A stretch of 32,566 nt of DNA from Bacillota bacterium (GTDB taxonomy: Bacteria > Bacillota > Limnochordia > Darwinibacteriales > Darwinibacteriaceae), in the NCBI GenBank assembly GCA_012799115.1, contig JAAZLY010000061.1:1-32566 (forward strand), read 5' to 3'. Position 1 is the first letter of the stretch. Each line of letters begins with the position of its first letter. Of this stretch, positions 18,590-26,497 are shown piece by piece. The notes under the pieces are model-generated. The model was not told the origin of the DNA. It saw only the letters and a list, made by a program, of their open reading frames with translations, and made no database searches. Both the position numbers and the translations under genes were made by a program.

Positions 18590-18630
18590 AAAAAAACACC
18601 TCCACACCCAAAAAGTATTCAGGCGTGGAG
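18590..18630 (-). promoter_or_regulatory. Hairpin plus T7 tract over the cwlD RBS (possible attenuator/terminator)
   Basis: Minus strand CTCCACGCC-TGAATACTTTTTG-GGTGTGGAG (9 bp with one G-U) then GTGTTTTTTT; 3' arm holds the GGAG of the cwlD RBS, 5' arm holds the last codons of the methyltransferase gene. Confidence 0.5.
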
Positions 18631-19233
18631 CTGTTTACAACACTTTAAAACGCGAAAGCCAGCTTTCTTTTCCACTGTCTCGCAATGGCCGGCCAAATCC
18701 TGGAGGTAGGATTCGAGACTCTTGGCTCCTTGTTTGGTTCGAATCACTGCCAAGAGGCAACCCCCTGCTTTGAGGGCGTGGAAAGCATCGGTCAAAAGCT
18801 TGTAATAGACGTCTTTTCCTGCCCTGATAGGGGGATTAGAGAGAACCCAATCGAAGGTAAGATCATCAGGTAGGGCACCTAGACCATCACTCACCATGAC
18901 CTTTGCCTGCCCAATTCCATTTCGAATGGCATTCTCCTGGGCAAGTTCGCATGCTCTCTCATTGACGTCCACCATGTAAACATGCCCCGAGGGACCAACG
19001 AGCGATGCGGCAACAAGTCCGATGGGACCATAACCGCAGCCTAAATCCAACACTGTATCTCCTGGTCGAAGGGCAAGGGTATCAATGAGAATCCGACTGC
19101 CCAAGTCCACGTCATCCTTGGAAAATACGCCGCTATCGGTGGTAAAAACATAGTCTCTTCCCCTGAGTTCAGTGGTAAACTCCCGAACTTGATGTGCCGC
19201 TCGGGGCTTGCTTGTGAAGTAGTGATCGTTCAT
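18619..19233 (-). CDS. RsmC/YbxB-like class I SAM-dependent methyltransferase
   Basis: YVFTTDSGVFSKDDVDLGSRILIDTL; VLDLGCGYGPIGLVAASL; DWVLSNPPIRAGK (NPPxR). Confidence 0.9.
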   Translation of the reverse strand: MNDHYFTSKPRAAHQVREFTTELRGRDYVFTTDSGVFSKDDVDLGSRILIDTLALRPGDTVLDLGCGYGPIGLVAASLVGPSGHVYMVDVNERACELAQENAIRNGIGQAKVMVSDGLGALPDDLTFDWVLSNPPIRAGKDVYYKLLTDAFHALKAGGCLLAVIRTKQGAKSLESYLQDLAGHCETVEKKAGFRVLKCCKQLHA

Positions 19234-20441
19234 GGACGTTCTTCTCCTAGAGCCTTTAGGACCAAGTCCAAGTGTCCTTGAACTTCAGCCACTGCTTCAT
19301 CCGTAATGGTCTCCAGAGCCTCTAGCAGAAGCTCTTTCGCCTCTTCATAGCGTCCCACGAGGTAATACCCGTAGCCTAAGGTATCGAGGTAGATATCCTT
19401 CCGTTCCAGCTCAACGGCGCGTTTTGCCATCTCTAAGGCGTGGGGAATCTGAACTTCCCGGAGGAAGTAGTGGTAGGCCAAATTGTTCAAGGCTAGATGG
19501 TTATCGGGTTGGCGCATCAGAACTTGTTGATAATTCTCTACGACACCTAGGAAGTTATCGATCCCTTCGTAGGCAAAGGCCTGGTACAAATAGACCTGCC
19601 AGAACTGGGGGGCCAAGGACAACATTTCTTGGCTAATGGAAAGTGCCTTTTCATAGTTCTTTGCCTGAAACTCTTCTAGGAAGAGCCCATTCAACTCATC
19701 GAGTCTAGCAAGCCTTGGCAGAGGATTATCTTCCCATTCGGGATAGAAAGACCACTCGGATAGTTCCATAGCAACGACCCCATGCGGCTCTTCTATCTCA
19801 AGACGCGTGGGAACCCAGCCTTCCTGGCCAACCTGCACCGTGAGGCGAGCTGGTTTGGCCGCAAAAACAAGCTCCAGCTCTACCAGGGTCATCTCGTGAT
19901 CCTTGAGGATGTAGGACGCGATCGTAACAAGGGTCTGATCACCCTTGCGAACCAGGAAGGGTATACCGCTTTCCTCATCAAACCAAGCCACAAGCTCGGG
20001 GTCCTCAAGGCCAACATAACGCTTGGCTTGTCGCTCGGCTATCCTATCCATGCCGGAAAAGTCCAAGGGGACTCTAGAGAACTCTACGAGACGAAACAAG
20101 TATTCTTGGATATCTTCAAACAACCAGTAGGAATCGTAGCCGTACTGCACATCGCCCCCGGTCTGAACATGGACGAAATCAGCCTTGCTCGTAATCGTAA
20201 CAGGAGCTTTCTGGGTCAGATATTGCACCTGAAACCCATCAGGGTAGGCAAATCTGAGTATCCCGTCCATTCGCAGCGCTTTTTCGCTGTCACCGATGAA
20301 CTCAACGAGAATGCGCGCACTGCCGAATTCATGATCGAACCAGGTAGCCGGAAGCTCTAAGGCCTGCGAGGAGCTATAGGCTCCTAGGAGCAGCGTTGCC
20401 AACAATACCAAGAATCGAAGTTTGGATTTGTTGCGACTCAA
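19230..20441 (-). CDS. Secreted protein with N-terminal LolA-like/beta-rich domain and C-terminal TPR repeats
   Basis: Signal peptide ([20 protein letters not shown]); C-terminal TPR helices ([58 protein letters not shown]); TTG start after GGGAGGCAG. N-terminal LolA-like assignment is tentative. Confidence 0.65.
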   Translation of the reverse strand: MSRNKSKLRFLVLLATLLLGAYSSSQALELPATWFDHEFGSARILVEFIGDSEKALRMDGILRFAYPDGFQVQYLTQKAPVTITSKADFVHVQTGGDVQYGYDSYWLFEDIQEYLFRLVEFSRVPLDFSGMDRIAERQAKRYVGLEDPELVAWFDEESGIPFLVRKGDQTLVTIASYILKDHEMTLVELELVFAAKPARLTVQVGQEGWVPTRLEIEEPHGVVAMELSEWSFYPEWEDNPLPRLARLDELNGLFLEEFQAKNYEKALSISQEMLSLAPQFWQVYLYQAFAYEGIDNFLGVVENYQQVLMRQPDNHLALNNLAYHYFLREVQIPHALEMAKRAVELERKDIYLDTLGYGYYLVGRYEEAKELLLEALETITDEAVAEVQGHLDLVLKALGEERP

Positions 20442-21238
20442 TAGTCTGCCTCCCCCCTCAACCCTTCAATAATGGCAACGCCAGAACTGGCCCCGAGGCG
20501 ATTTGCACCTGCCTTAATCATAGCTAGGGCGGTAGCTAGATCACGAATACCCCCCGATGCCTTGACACCGCAGTCATCGCCTACTACATTGCGCATTAGC
20601 GCAACATCTTCCACCGTCGCTCCTCCAGGACCAAATCCTGTTGAGGTCTTGACGAAATCGGCGCCTGCCATTCGAGCTAAGATACAACCCCTAACAATCT
20701 GTTCCTTGCTTAAATAGCCAGTCTCTAAAATAACTTTGAGGATTTGTCCGCTCACAGCATCCCGAACTGCCTTGATGTCGGAGTAGACTCTAGCATAGTC
20801 CTTCTCTAGGAGCCCCCCAATATTGACCACCATGTCGATCTCTTCTGCACCAGCTGCTACCGCATCCCGCGCTTCGAGTACCTTGGTCAACGTTGAAGTC
20901 GCACCTAGAGGGAACCCGATTACGGTGCAAACCTTCACGCCGCTTCCCCGTAAGAGACGAGCGGCGGCTGGAACATGTGCGGGATTAACGCATACTGATG
21001 CAAACTGGTAGTGCATGGCTTCTTCACAAAGTGTAGCAATCTGGGCCTGAGAAGCCGTTGGTTTGAGCAGGGTATGATCAATGAAAGAAGCTAGTGCGCT
21101 GTCCTCCGTTGAAGTAGCTTCTTTCTTTTTCCCGCTCCCCGCAGGAACAACCAAGCGGATACCCTGTCTAGCTAAGGCCAGACCAATCTCTTCTTTCTGC
21201 TCTTCCAGCCACTTGTGATCCATCTCTTTCACCGACAC
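20438..21238 (-). CDS. deoC: Deoxyribose-phosphate aldolase with N-terminal extension
   Basis: [73 protein letters not shown] (Schiff-base lysine), [11 protein letters not shown]. Confidence 0.96.
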   Translation of the reverse strand: MSVKEMDHKWLEEQKEEIGLALARQGIRLVVPAGSGKKKEATSTEDSALASFIDHTLLKPTASQAQIATLCEEAMHYQFASVCVNPAHVPAAARLLRGSGVKVCTVIGFPLGATSTLTKVLEARDAVAAGAEEIDMVVNIGGLLEKDYARVYSDIKAVRDAVSGQILKVILETGYLSKEQIVRGCILARMAGADFVKTSTGFGPGGATVEDVALMRNVVGDDCGVKASGGIRDLATALAMIKAGANRLGASSGVAIIEGLRGEADY

Positions 21239-21846
21239 TACACCCTTTCATAATTCCATAGTTCCACGCGACTGGTAGAAACGGCTAAGACTGGAGGCTT
21301 AATAATCTGCTCTAGTTCAGCGGTGGTTTCCACCAGGCCACCTCCGATCATTGGAGGAAGGGTTTCAGGCAAACGTCCAAGAACGGATGGTAACACCAAG
21401 GCCGGCAAGATCTCGACTGCATCAGGTTGACTGGAGTGAATCATGCGTAAGCCTGTGCGTAGCGCCTCAGAATCCAACATAAATAGACGTTGAATGCCGA
21501 GCATGCCTGCTTTTTGAGCAGCGGTTACCAAGTAACCCTTCGTGGTTAAGACACCATCGATGCCTATCTCAGAAGCTAGAACCTCCATCCCAGCAGCATC
21601 CTTGGCAATACCAGCAATCAAATCCACGTGGGCAAAGAGCATCTGATCCTGCTCTTTGCATAGCTTTGCCAAGTTACGCAACTCAAAAATATCGCCTGTA
21701 AGGTAAAAGCACACCTTAACACCTGCAGTTGCAGTCAGGTGAGCATCGTTAAAGCCCTTGAGTCCGGCAATAATCGGTTTTTGCTTCAAGCCTAACTTTA
21801 GTCTCTGCAACCGTTCTCTGCGCATTCGTTCTTGTCTAATCATCAC
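21238..21846 (-). CDS. glpP: Glycerol-3-phosphate-responsive antiterminator GlpP
   Basis: [93 protein letters not shown]; overlaps the 3' end of glpK. Confidence 0.93.
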   Translation of the reverse strand: MMIRQERMRRERLQRLKLGLKQKPIIAGLKGFNDAHLTATAGVKVCFYLTGDIFELRNLAKLCKEQDQMLFAHVDLIAGIAKDAAGMEVLASEIGIDGVLTTKGYLVTAAQKAGMLGIQRLFMLDSEALRTGLRMIHSSQPDAVEILPALVLPSVLGRLPETLPPMIGGGLVETTAELEQIIKPPVLAVSTSRVELWNYERV

Positions 21847-23338
21847 TCACCCAACTCTTGGCGCTGGCTACCGCCTTACTCCAACCCTGGGCTAGACGGA
21901 GCCGTTCGGCCTGCCGCATCACGGGCTCGTAAACTTGCGGTCCCTGCCAGCACTTTAGAATGTCCTCTTGGCTCTTCCAAAAACCTACAGCAAGCCCAGC
22001 TAAATAGGCGGCTCCCAAGGCTGTCGTTTCAAAAATCTGTGGTCTTTGGACCTGAATGCCCGTTAAATCCGCTAAGAATTGACAGATAAAGTTGTTCACC
22101 GAAGCTCCGCCATCCACCCTCAATGTAGTCAGGGGAATCTGTGAGTCTTTGGTCATCACATCTACTACTTCTTTCGTTTGATAGACAATGGCTTCAAGGG
22201 TAGCCCTAACTAAGTGGGCCCGATTCACACCACGGGTAATACCCATCATCATGCCCCGCACATAGGGATCCCAATGGGGAGCACCCAGCCCGACAAAACT
22301 CGGCACAAAATAAAGTCCATTTGTATCTGGTACTGAAAGTGCGATCTCCTCGGTCTCGGCCGCTGTCTTCACCAAACCCATTTCATCCCGGAGCCACTTA
22401 ATGGCTGCTCCTGCCACAAATACGCTACCTTCTAGGGCATATTGCACCTTTCCGTCAACGCCCCAAGCTATGGTTGTGACAAGACCATTCGCTGAGGTAA
22501 TCAGCTTCGACCCGGTGTTCATAAGAATGAAGGCACCTGTGCCAAATGTTGCTTTAACAGTACCAGGATCAAAACAGGTCTGACCAAAAAGTGCAGCCTG
22601 TTGATCGCCTGCTGCACCAGCAATGGGAATTCCAGCTGGAAGTGATCCGAGCCGGACTGTATGTCCGTAAACTTCACTGGAAGAGGCAACCTCGGGCAAT
22701 ATCTCACAAGGAATATCTAGAGCATCTAATAGGTCATGATCCCACTTTAAGTCTGCGATATTAAAAAGTAAGGTTCTGGAGGCATTAGAATAGTCTGTAA
22801 CATGCTTTTGTCCCCCAGTAAGCTTGTAGATAAGCCACGAGTCAATCGTACCAAAGGCCAACTCTCCCTTTCTGGCCCGTTCCTTAAGCTCAGGTTGATG
22901 GTCAAAGATCCACTTGAGCTTGGTTCCCGAAAAGTAGGCATCCAAGACAAGCCCTGTCTTTTCACGAAATAGGGGTTCGAGACCTTGTCGCCGCAAGTCA
23001 TCGCAGATGCCTGCGGTTCGACGGCATTGCCAGACAATCGCTCTTGTCACAGGCTCCCCCGTTTTCCGATCCCAAAGTACCACCGTCTCGCGCTGGTTGG
23101 TTACACCAATAGCCCCTATCCGGTTTGGATCCACCCCAGTTTCCTGGAGAATTTCCTCAAGGAGGGTTAGTGTTCCCTGCCAAATTTCTGATGCATCATG
23201 CTCGACCCAGCCAGGCCTTGGATAGTACTGGGGAAATTCTTCATATACTTTGCCAATCATTTGGCACTGATGGTCAAAGAGAATGACGGTGGTTCCTGTC
23301 GTTCCCTGGTCAATTGCTAATATGTAGTTTGCGAGCAA
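21836..23338 (-). CDS. glpK: Glycerol kinase
   Basis: YILAIDQGTTGTTVILFD, GVTNQRETVVLWDRKTGEP, WIFDHQPE, DYSNASRTLLFNI, AGAAGDQQAALFGQTCF, LRVDGGASVNNFICQFLAD; TTG start. Confidence 0.97.
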   Translation of the reverse strand: MLANYILAIDQGTTGTTVILFDHQCQMIGKVYEEFPQYYPRPGWVEHDASEIWQGTLTLLEEILQETGVDPNRIGAIGVTNQRETVVLWDRKTGEPVTRAIVWQCRRTAGICDDLRRQGLEPLFREKTGLVLDAYFSGTKLKWIFDHQPELKERARKGELAFGTIDSWLIYKLTGGQKHVTDYSNASRTLLFNIADLKWDHDLLDALDIPCEILPEVASSSEVYGHTVRLGSLPAGIPIAGAAGDQQAALFGQTCFDPGTVKATFGTGAFILMNTGSKLITSANGLVTTIAWGVDGKVQYALEGSVFVAGAAIKWLRDEMGLVKTAAETEEIALSVPDTNGLYFVPSFVGLGAPHWDPYVRGMMMGITRGVNRAHLVRATLEAIVYQTKEVVDVMTKDSQIPLTTLRVDGGASVNNFICQFLADLTGIQVQRPQIFETTALGAAYLAGLAVGFWKSQEDILKCWQGPQVYEPVMRQAERLRLAQGWSKAVASAKSWVSDD

Positions 23339-23346
23339 GACAAACT

Positions 23347-23382
23347 GCCTCCTTCCGTCTACTCATAAATTCTGCAGGAGGC
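23347..23382 (-). promoter_or_regulatory. Hairpin occluding the glpK RBS
   Basis: Minus strand GCCTCCT-(22 nt)-AGGAGGC, 7-bp perfect arms; the 3' arm is the glpK RBS, the 5' arm starts 2 nt after the upstream stop codon. Confidence 0.5.
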
Positions 23383-23384
23383 TC

Positions 23385-23942
23385 TTATTTCCTGCTCAAT
23401 ACACCCTCTTCGGTGACTAAGAAGTCGACCGCATAGTCCCATGGATCATGGCGAACATCTTGAACAAAAGAGGAATATACCAAGCCAAGTGCTGTGCCCC
23501 GGGTTGTAGGTAAGAAACGATCATAGTAGCCACCACCGTAGCCAACTCGGTATCCTTGCTCAGAGAACACCAAACCAGGCACAAGAATCAAGTCGAGCTC
23601 CTCAGGGCAGGCTTCTGGTGCATCTGGACCAGGCTCGAGAATTCCATAGACTTGCGGAGTCAAGTTCTCCCTCCCTGTATAAAGCCTCGGAATCAGAGCC
23701 CTCGGCTCATTTTGCACAACGGGTACATAGACCTCTTTGCCCTGCCCTTGCATATGTTCCACAATGCTCCATGTAGCCACTTCCCAGCCAAAGGAAAGAT
23801 AGGTCATCACTTTGTGGGCTTGTCTGTAAAGAGGAAACTCGAAAAGATGATCAGCAATAGCTTGATCCCAAATCGCCCGTTTCTCCTTAGGAACTTGCCC
23901 CCTTCTCCTTTTCAATTCTTTACGCAACATCTGTTTAGTCAT
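23385..23942 (-). CDS. 5-formyltetrahydrofolate cyclo-ligase
   Basis: TKQMLRKELKRRRGQVP, DLILVPGLVFSEQGYRVGYGGGYYDRFLP, GTALGLVYSSFVQDVRHDPWDYAVDFLVTEEGV. Confidence 0.94.
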   Translation of the reverse strand: MTKQMLRKELKRRRGQVPKEKRAIWDQAIADHLFEFPLYRQAHKVMTYLSFGWEVATWSIVEHMQGQGKEVYVPVVQNEPRALIPRLYTGRENLTPQVYGILEPGPDAPEACPEELDLILVPGLVFSEQGYRVGYGGGYYDRFLPTTRGTALGLVYSSFVQDVRHDPWDYAVDFLVTEEGVLSRK

Positions 23943-25218
23943 GAATGTCCACCGGCCTTAAGATTGTGATTGTCGATCGATCCCAATTAAGCTGTTCGAT
24001 GAGTGCCTGCTGCACGTCAGCGGCAGTCACACTTGCTAACAGGTCTAGATAGTTATGGTATGGGGTACCCCGGAAATGGTGAGAGATGAAGCGATTCGCC
24101 GTATACTCAAACGACTCATAGGAGGCAAGATGTGACCCATAGATGTGTCTCTTAAGTCGTTCTACATCAGTCTCGGCAACTTGATTCTTCTTCAAACCAT
24201 CAATGATTGTAGTGAGCTTGGCGTGAAGGGCTTCTGGATCGCGAGTTTCTGAACCGATCACGCTGTAGGCATAGCGAGGATCGGCATTAAAGCTAGCGCC
24301 GAAGGAATCGGTAATCAAGTCGGCTTCATACAGTTCTCCATAGCTAGTGGAGCTACGTCCCGCGATGAGCCTCATACCAAGGGACATGATGATTTGCTGA
24401 CGCAAAAGATCTACGCCCTGCCATACTGGTTCGTGTTTAAAACCCAAGAGATACCGGGGTTGAGAAATTTGCAGTGTTTCTTCTACCCAGGCATTTCTCA
24501 CATCCGCGGGCTCTGAAGGATAGAGCCGCTCAATCTGAACTTGCTCCTTGTCCCAGGACGGATACTTCTCTTCAATGAGACTCAGGCTTTCGACAGGGTC
24601 TACATCGCCCACGATGGCCAGAGCCATGTTGCCCGGCTGATAGAAGGTGTGGTAACAACGGAGCAAGTCCTCTACTGTAGTGTTCATGACGGACTCCACT
24701 GTACCCCCAATATCGAGGCGAATGGGATGTTCATGATACATGTTCTCGAGGAGTAGGGTGTAAATTCTATGGCCAGGGTGATCCGCATACATCTGCAGTT
24801 CTTGGACAATAATCCCCTTTTCCTTTTCCACATTCTCTTCGGTAAGGTAGGGGCTATGGACAAACTCCATGAGTAGCGTAAGACAATCCTGCCAGTTTTC
24901 TGTGGTTGAGAAGAGATAGCTCGTCTGAGTATAGCTGGTGAAGGCATTTACCGATGCACCCCACTGGGCGAAACGACCAAAGACATTGCCATGTTCTTCC
25001 TCAAAAAGTTTATGTTCCAAAAAGTGGGCGATTCCTGCTGGTACGTCCACAATCTCAGCTCCTGGTACCTGGAATCTGGAATCAAGGGAGCCGTAGTTCG
25101 TCGACAAGACACCATAGGTCCGTAAGAACCCTTTCTTGGGCAGGATAAAGCAGGTTAGTCCATTGGAGAGTTCCTTGCAGTAAAGGGTTTCCTTGGTAGG
25201 AATCTTAGTTTGTTGCAT
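23935..25218 (-). CDS. M16 family peptidase, catalytically intact (YmfH-like)
   Basis: AGIAHFLEHKLFEEEHGNVFGRFAQWGASVNAFTSYTQTSYLF contains HxxEH; start taken at MQQTKIPTKE with AAGGAG RBS. Confidence 0.9.
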   Translation of the reverse strand: MQQTKIPTKETLYCKELSNGLTCFILPKKGFLRTYGVLSTNYGSLDSRFQVPGAEIVDVPAGIAHFLEHKLFEEEHGNVFGRFAQWGASVNAFTSYTQTSYLFSTTENWQDCLTLLMEFVHSPYLTEENVEKEKGIIVQELQMYADHPGHRIYTLLLENMYHEHPIRLDIGGTVESVMNTTVEDLLRCYHTFYQPGNMALAIVGDVDPVESLSLIEEKYPSWDKEQVQIERLYPSEPADVRNAWVEETLQISQPRYLLGFKHEPVWQGVDLLRQQIIMSLGMRLIAGRSSTSYGELYEADLITDSFGASFNADPRYAYSVIGSETRDPEALHAKLTTIIDGLKKNQVAETDVERLKRHIYGSHLASYESFEYTANRFISHHFRGTPYHNYLDLLASVTAADVQQALIEQLNWDRSTITILRPVDIHD

Positions 25219-26497
25219 CTTCTGCTCCTTCTTTCGATCCATCGCTCTTGAGAACATAGGTCGTATCGAGTTGAATCTTCTGCATCACTCGTACACAATC
25301 ATCATGTGTGACCTTCCAGATTGCTTCGACTACCTGATCCAAGCTGCGGTATTCTCCCTCCACCAGGCCTAGCAGATTACGGTCGATGACCCCGGCGGGG
25401 CTATCTGTGATCGTTGTCATGGCACCTGTGATTCCTCGCTTCGTTTGCTCGAGTTCTTCGGAAGTAATGTCACCACTCTGCAACGCTTTCACTTGTTCTG
25501 CAATGATCGCTAGTGCTTGTTCCTCTTGGTCAGGGCTAATGCCAGCGGTGATCGTCAGAAGACCCTTGCTACCCTCAAGTCCTGAACCGACAAAATAGGC
25601 AAGGCTAGCCTTCTCCCGCACGTTAACGAACAACTTCGAGTGGGCAAACCCTCCTAAAATACCATTGGCCACAAGTAGGGCGTAGTAGTAGTCGTCATCA
25701 TGATAGGAGCAATTGGTACGATAGCCCAAGACGAGGATGGCCTGGTTCACGTCCATCGTCTCCTCGAAGTAGCGAGCTTCTGCGACTGTAGACTGTGTTT
25801 TCGGGGCCAACTCGACTGTTTCTTGGCGAGGAGGAATCAAGGAGGAGAGAAGCCGGGCTACCCCTTCGAGATTCTGACCTACACAGAAAATATCTATAGG
25901 ATGCTCACGTAAGAGTTTCTGGTAATGGGCAAATACATCTTGATTCTTCAGGCCTGGCAAGTCCTTTAGATCCCCATACTTGTAGATTCCATATGGCTCC
26001 TCGGCACACATCAAGGCTATCAGGCGCACCTGAGCATAGGAACGTTTGTCATTGACCAGCCCCTTGATGTCCTGCTCCAGAGTAGATTTCTCCTGTTCAA
26101 AATAGGAGTCAACAAAGCGATTACCCGGTCCTTGAGGCTTGGTGAAAATCTCCCAGAAGCTTCTCAATCCTCGTTCGAGGAGTTCTTCACCTTGTGGGAG
26201 CAGACTCGGTTCTACCATTTGTAGATAGAATTCGAGAATCTGCCGTTCCCCAATCTTCAACACATCAGCGCCGAATTCCGCTGCATATAGGTCCTCTAGT
26301 TCTCTGGCAATCTGCAGGGTAGATGGGAACCGTTCAGAACCTCTGCGCAACAGAAGTGGCAAGAGGGCAGTACTCGTTGCATCTCTGTCCTTAAGTTCTT
26401 GTTGGATAAAGACCTTGCAGGTCAGGGATTTAAACTTATCTGTTTCACAAAGATGCAGTCGCACACCTTTGGTCAGTTCTCTCTCGGTGAACTTCAC
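25205..26497 (-). CDS. M16 family peptidase-like protein lacking the zinc motif (YmfF-like)
   Basis: M16 C-terminal domain (NQAILVLGYRTNCSYHDDDYYYALLVANGILGGFAHSKLFVNVREKASLAYFVGSGLEGSKG); the expected zinc-site region reads STALLPLLLRRGSERFPS. Confidence 0.88.
   Translation of the reverse strand: MKFTERELTKGVRLHLCETDKFKSLTCKVFIQQELKDRDATSTALLPLLLRRGSERFPSTLQIARELEDLYAAEFGADVLKIGERQILEFYLQMVEPSLLPQGEELLERGLRSFWEIFTKPQGPGNRFVDSYFEQEKSTLEQDIKGLVNDKRSYAQVRLIALMCAEEPYGIYKYGDLKDLPGLKNQDVFAHYQKLLREHPIDIFCVGQNLEGVARLLSSLIPPRQETVELAPKTQSTVAEARYFEETMDVNQAILVLGYRTNCSYHDDDYYYALLVANGILGGFAHSKLFVNVREKASLAYFVGSGLEGSKGLLTITAGISPDQEEQALAIIAEQVKALQSGDITSEELEQTKRGITGAMTTITDSPAGVIDRNLLGLVEGEYRSLDQVVEAIWKVTHDDCVRVMQKIQLDTTYVLKSDGSKEGAEDATN

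Noticed and set aside
18590-18596. Phase-variable T-tract between the cwlD RBS and start codon
   Set aside because: Only 7 T residues, short for efficient slippage; treated instead as part of a terminator-like element.
19782-20360. 192-aa plus-strand ORF antisense to the TPR protein
   Set aside because: Longest antisense ORF, but it has low-quality composition and lies wholly inside a gene with signal peptide and TPR repeats; most likely a chance open frame.
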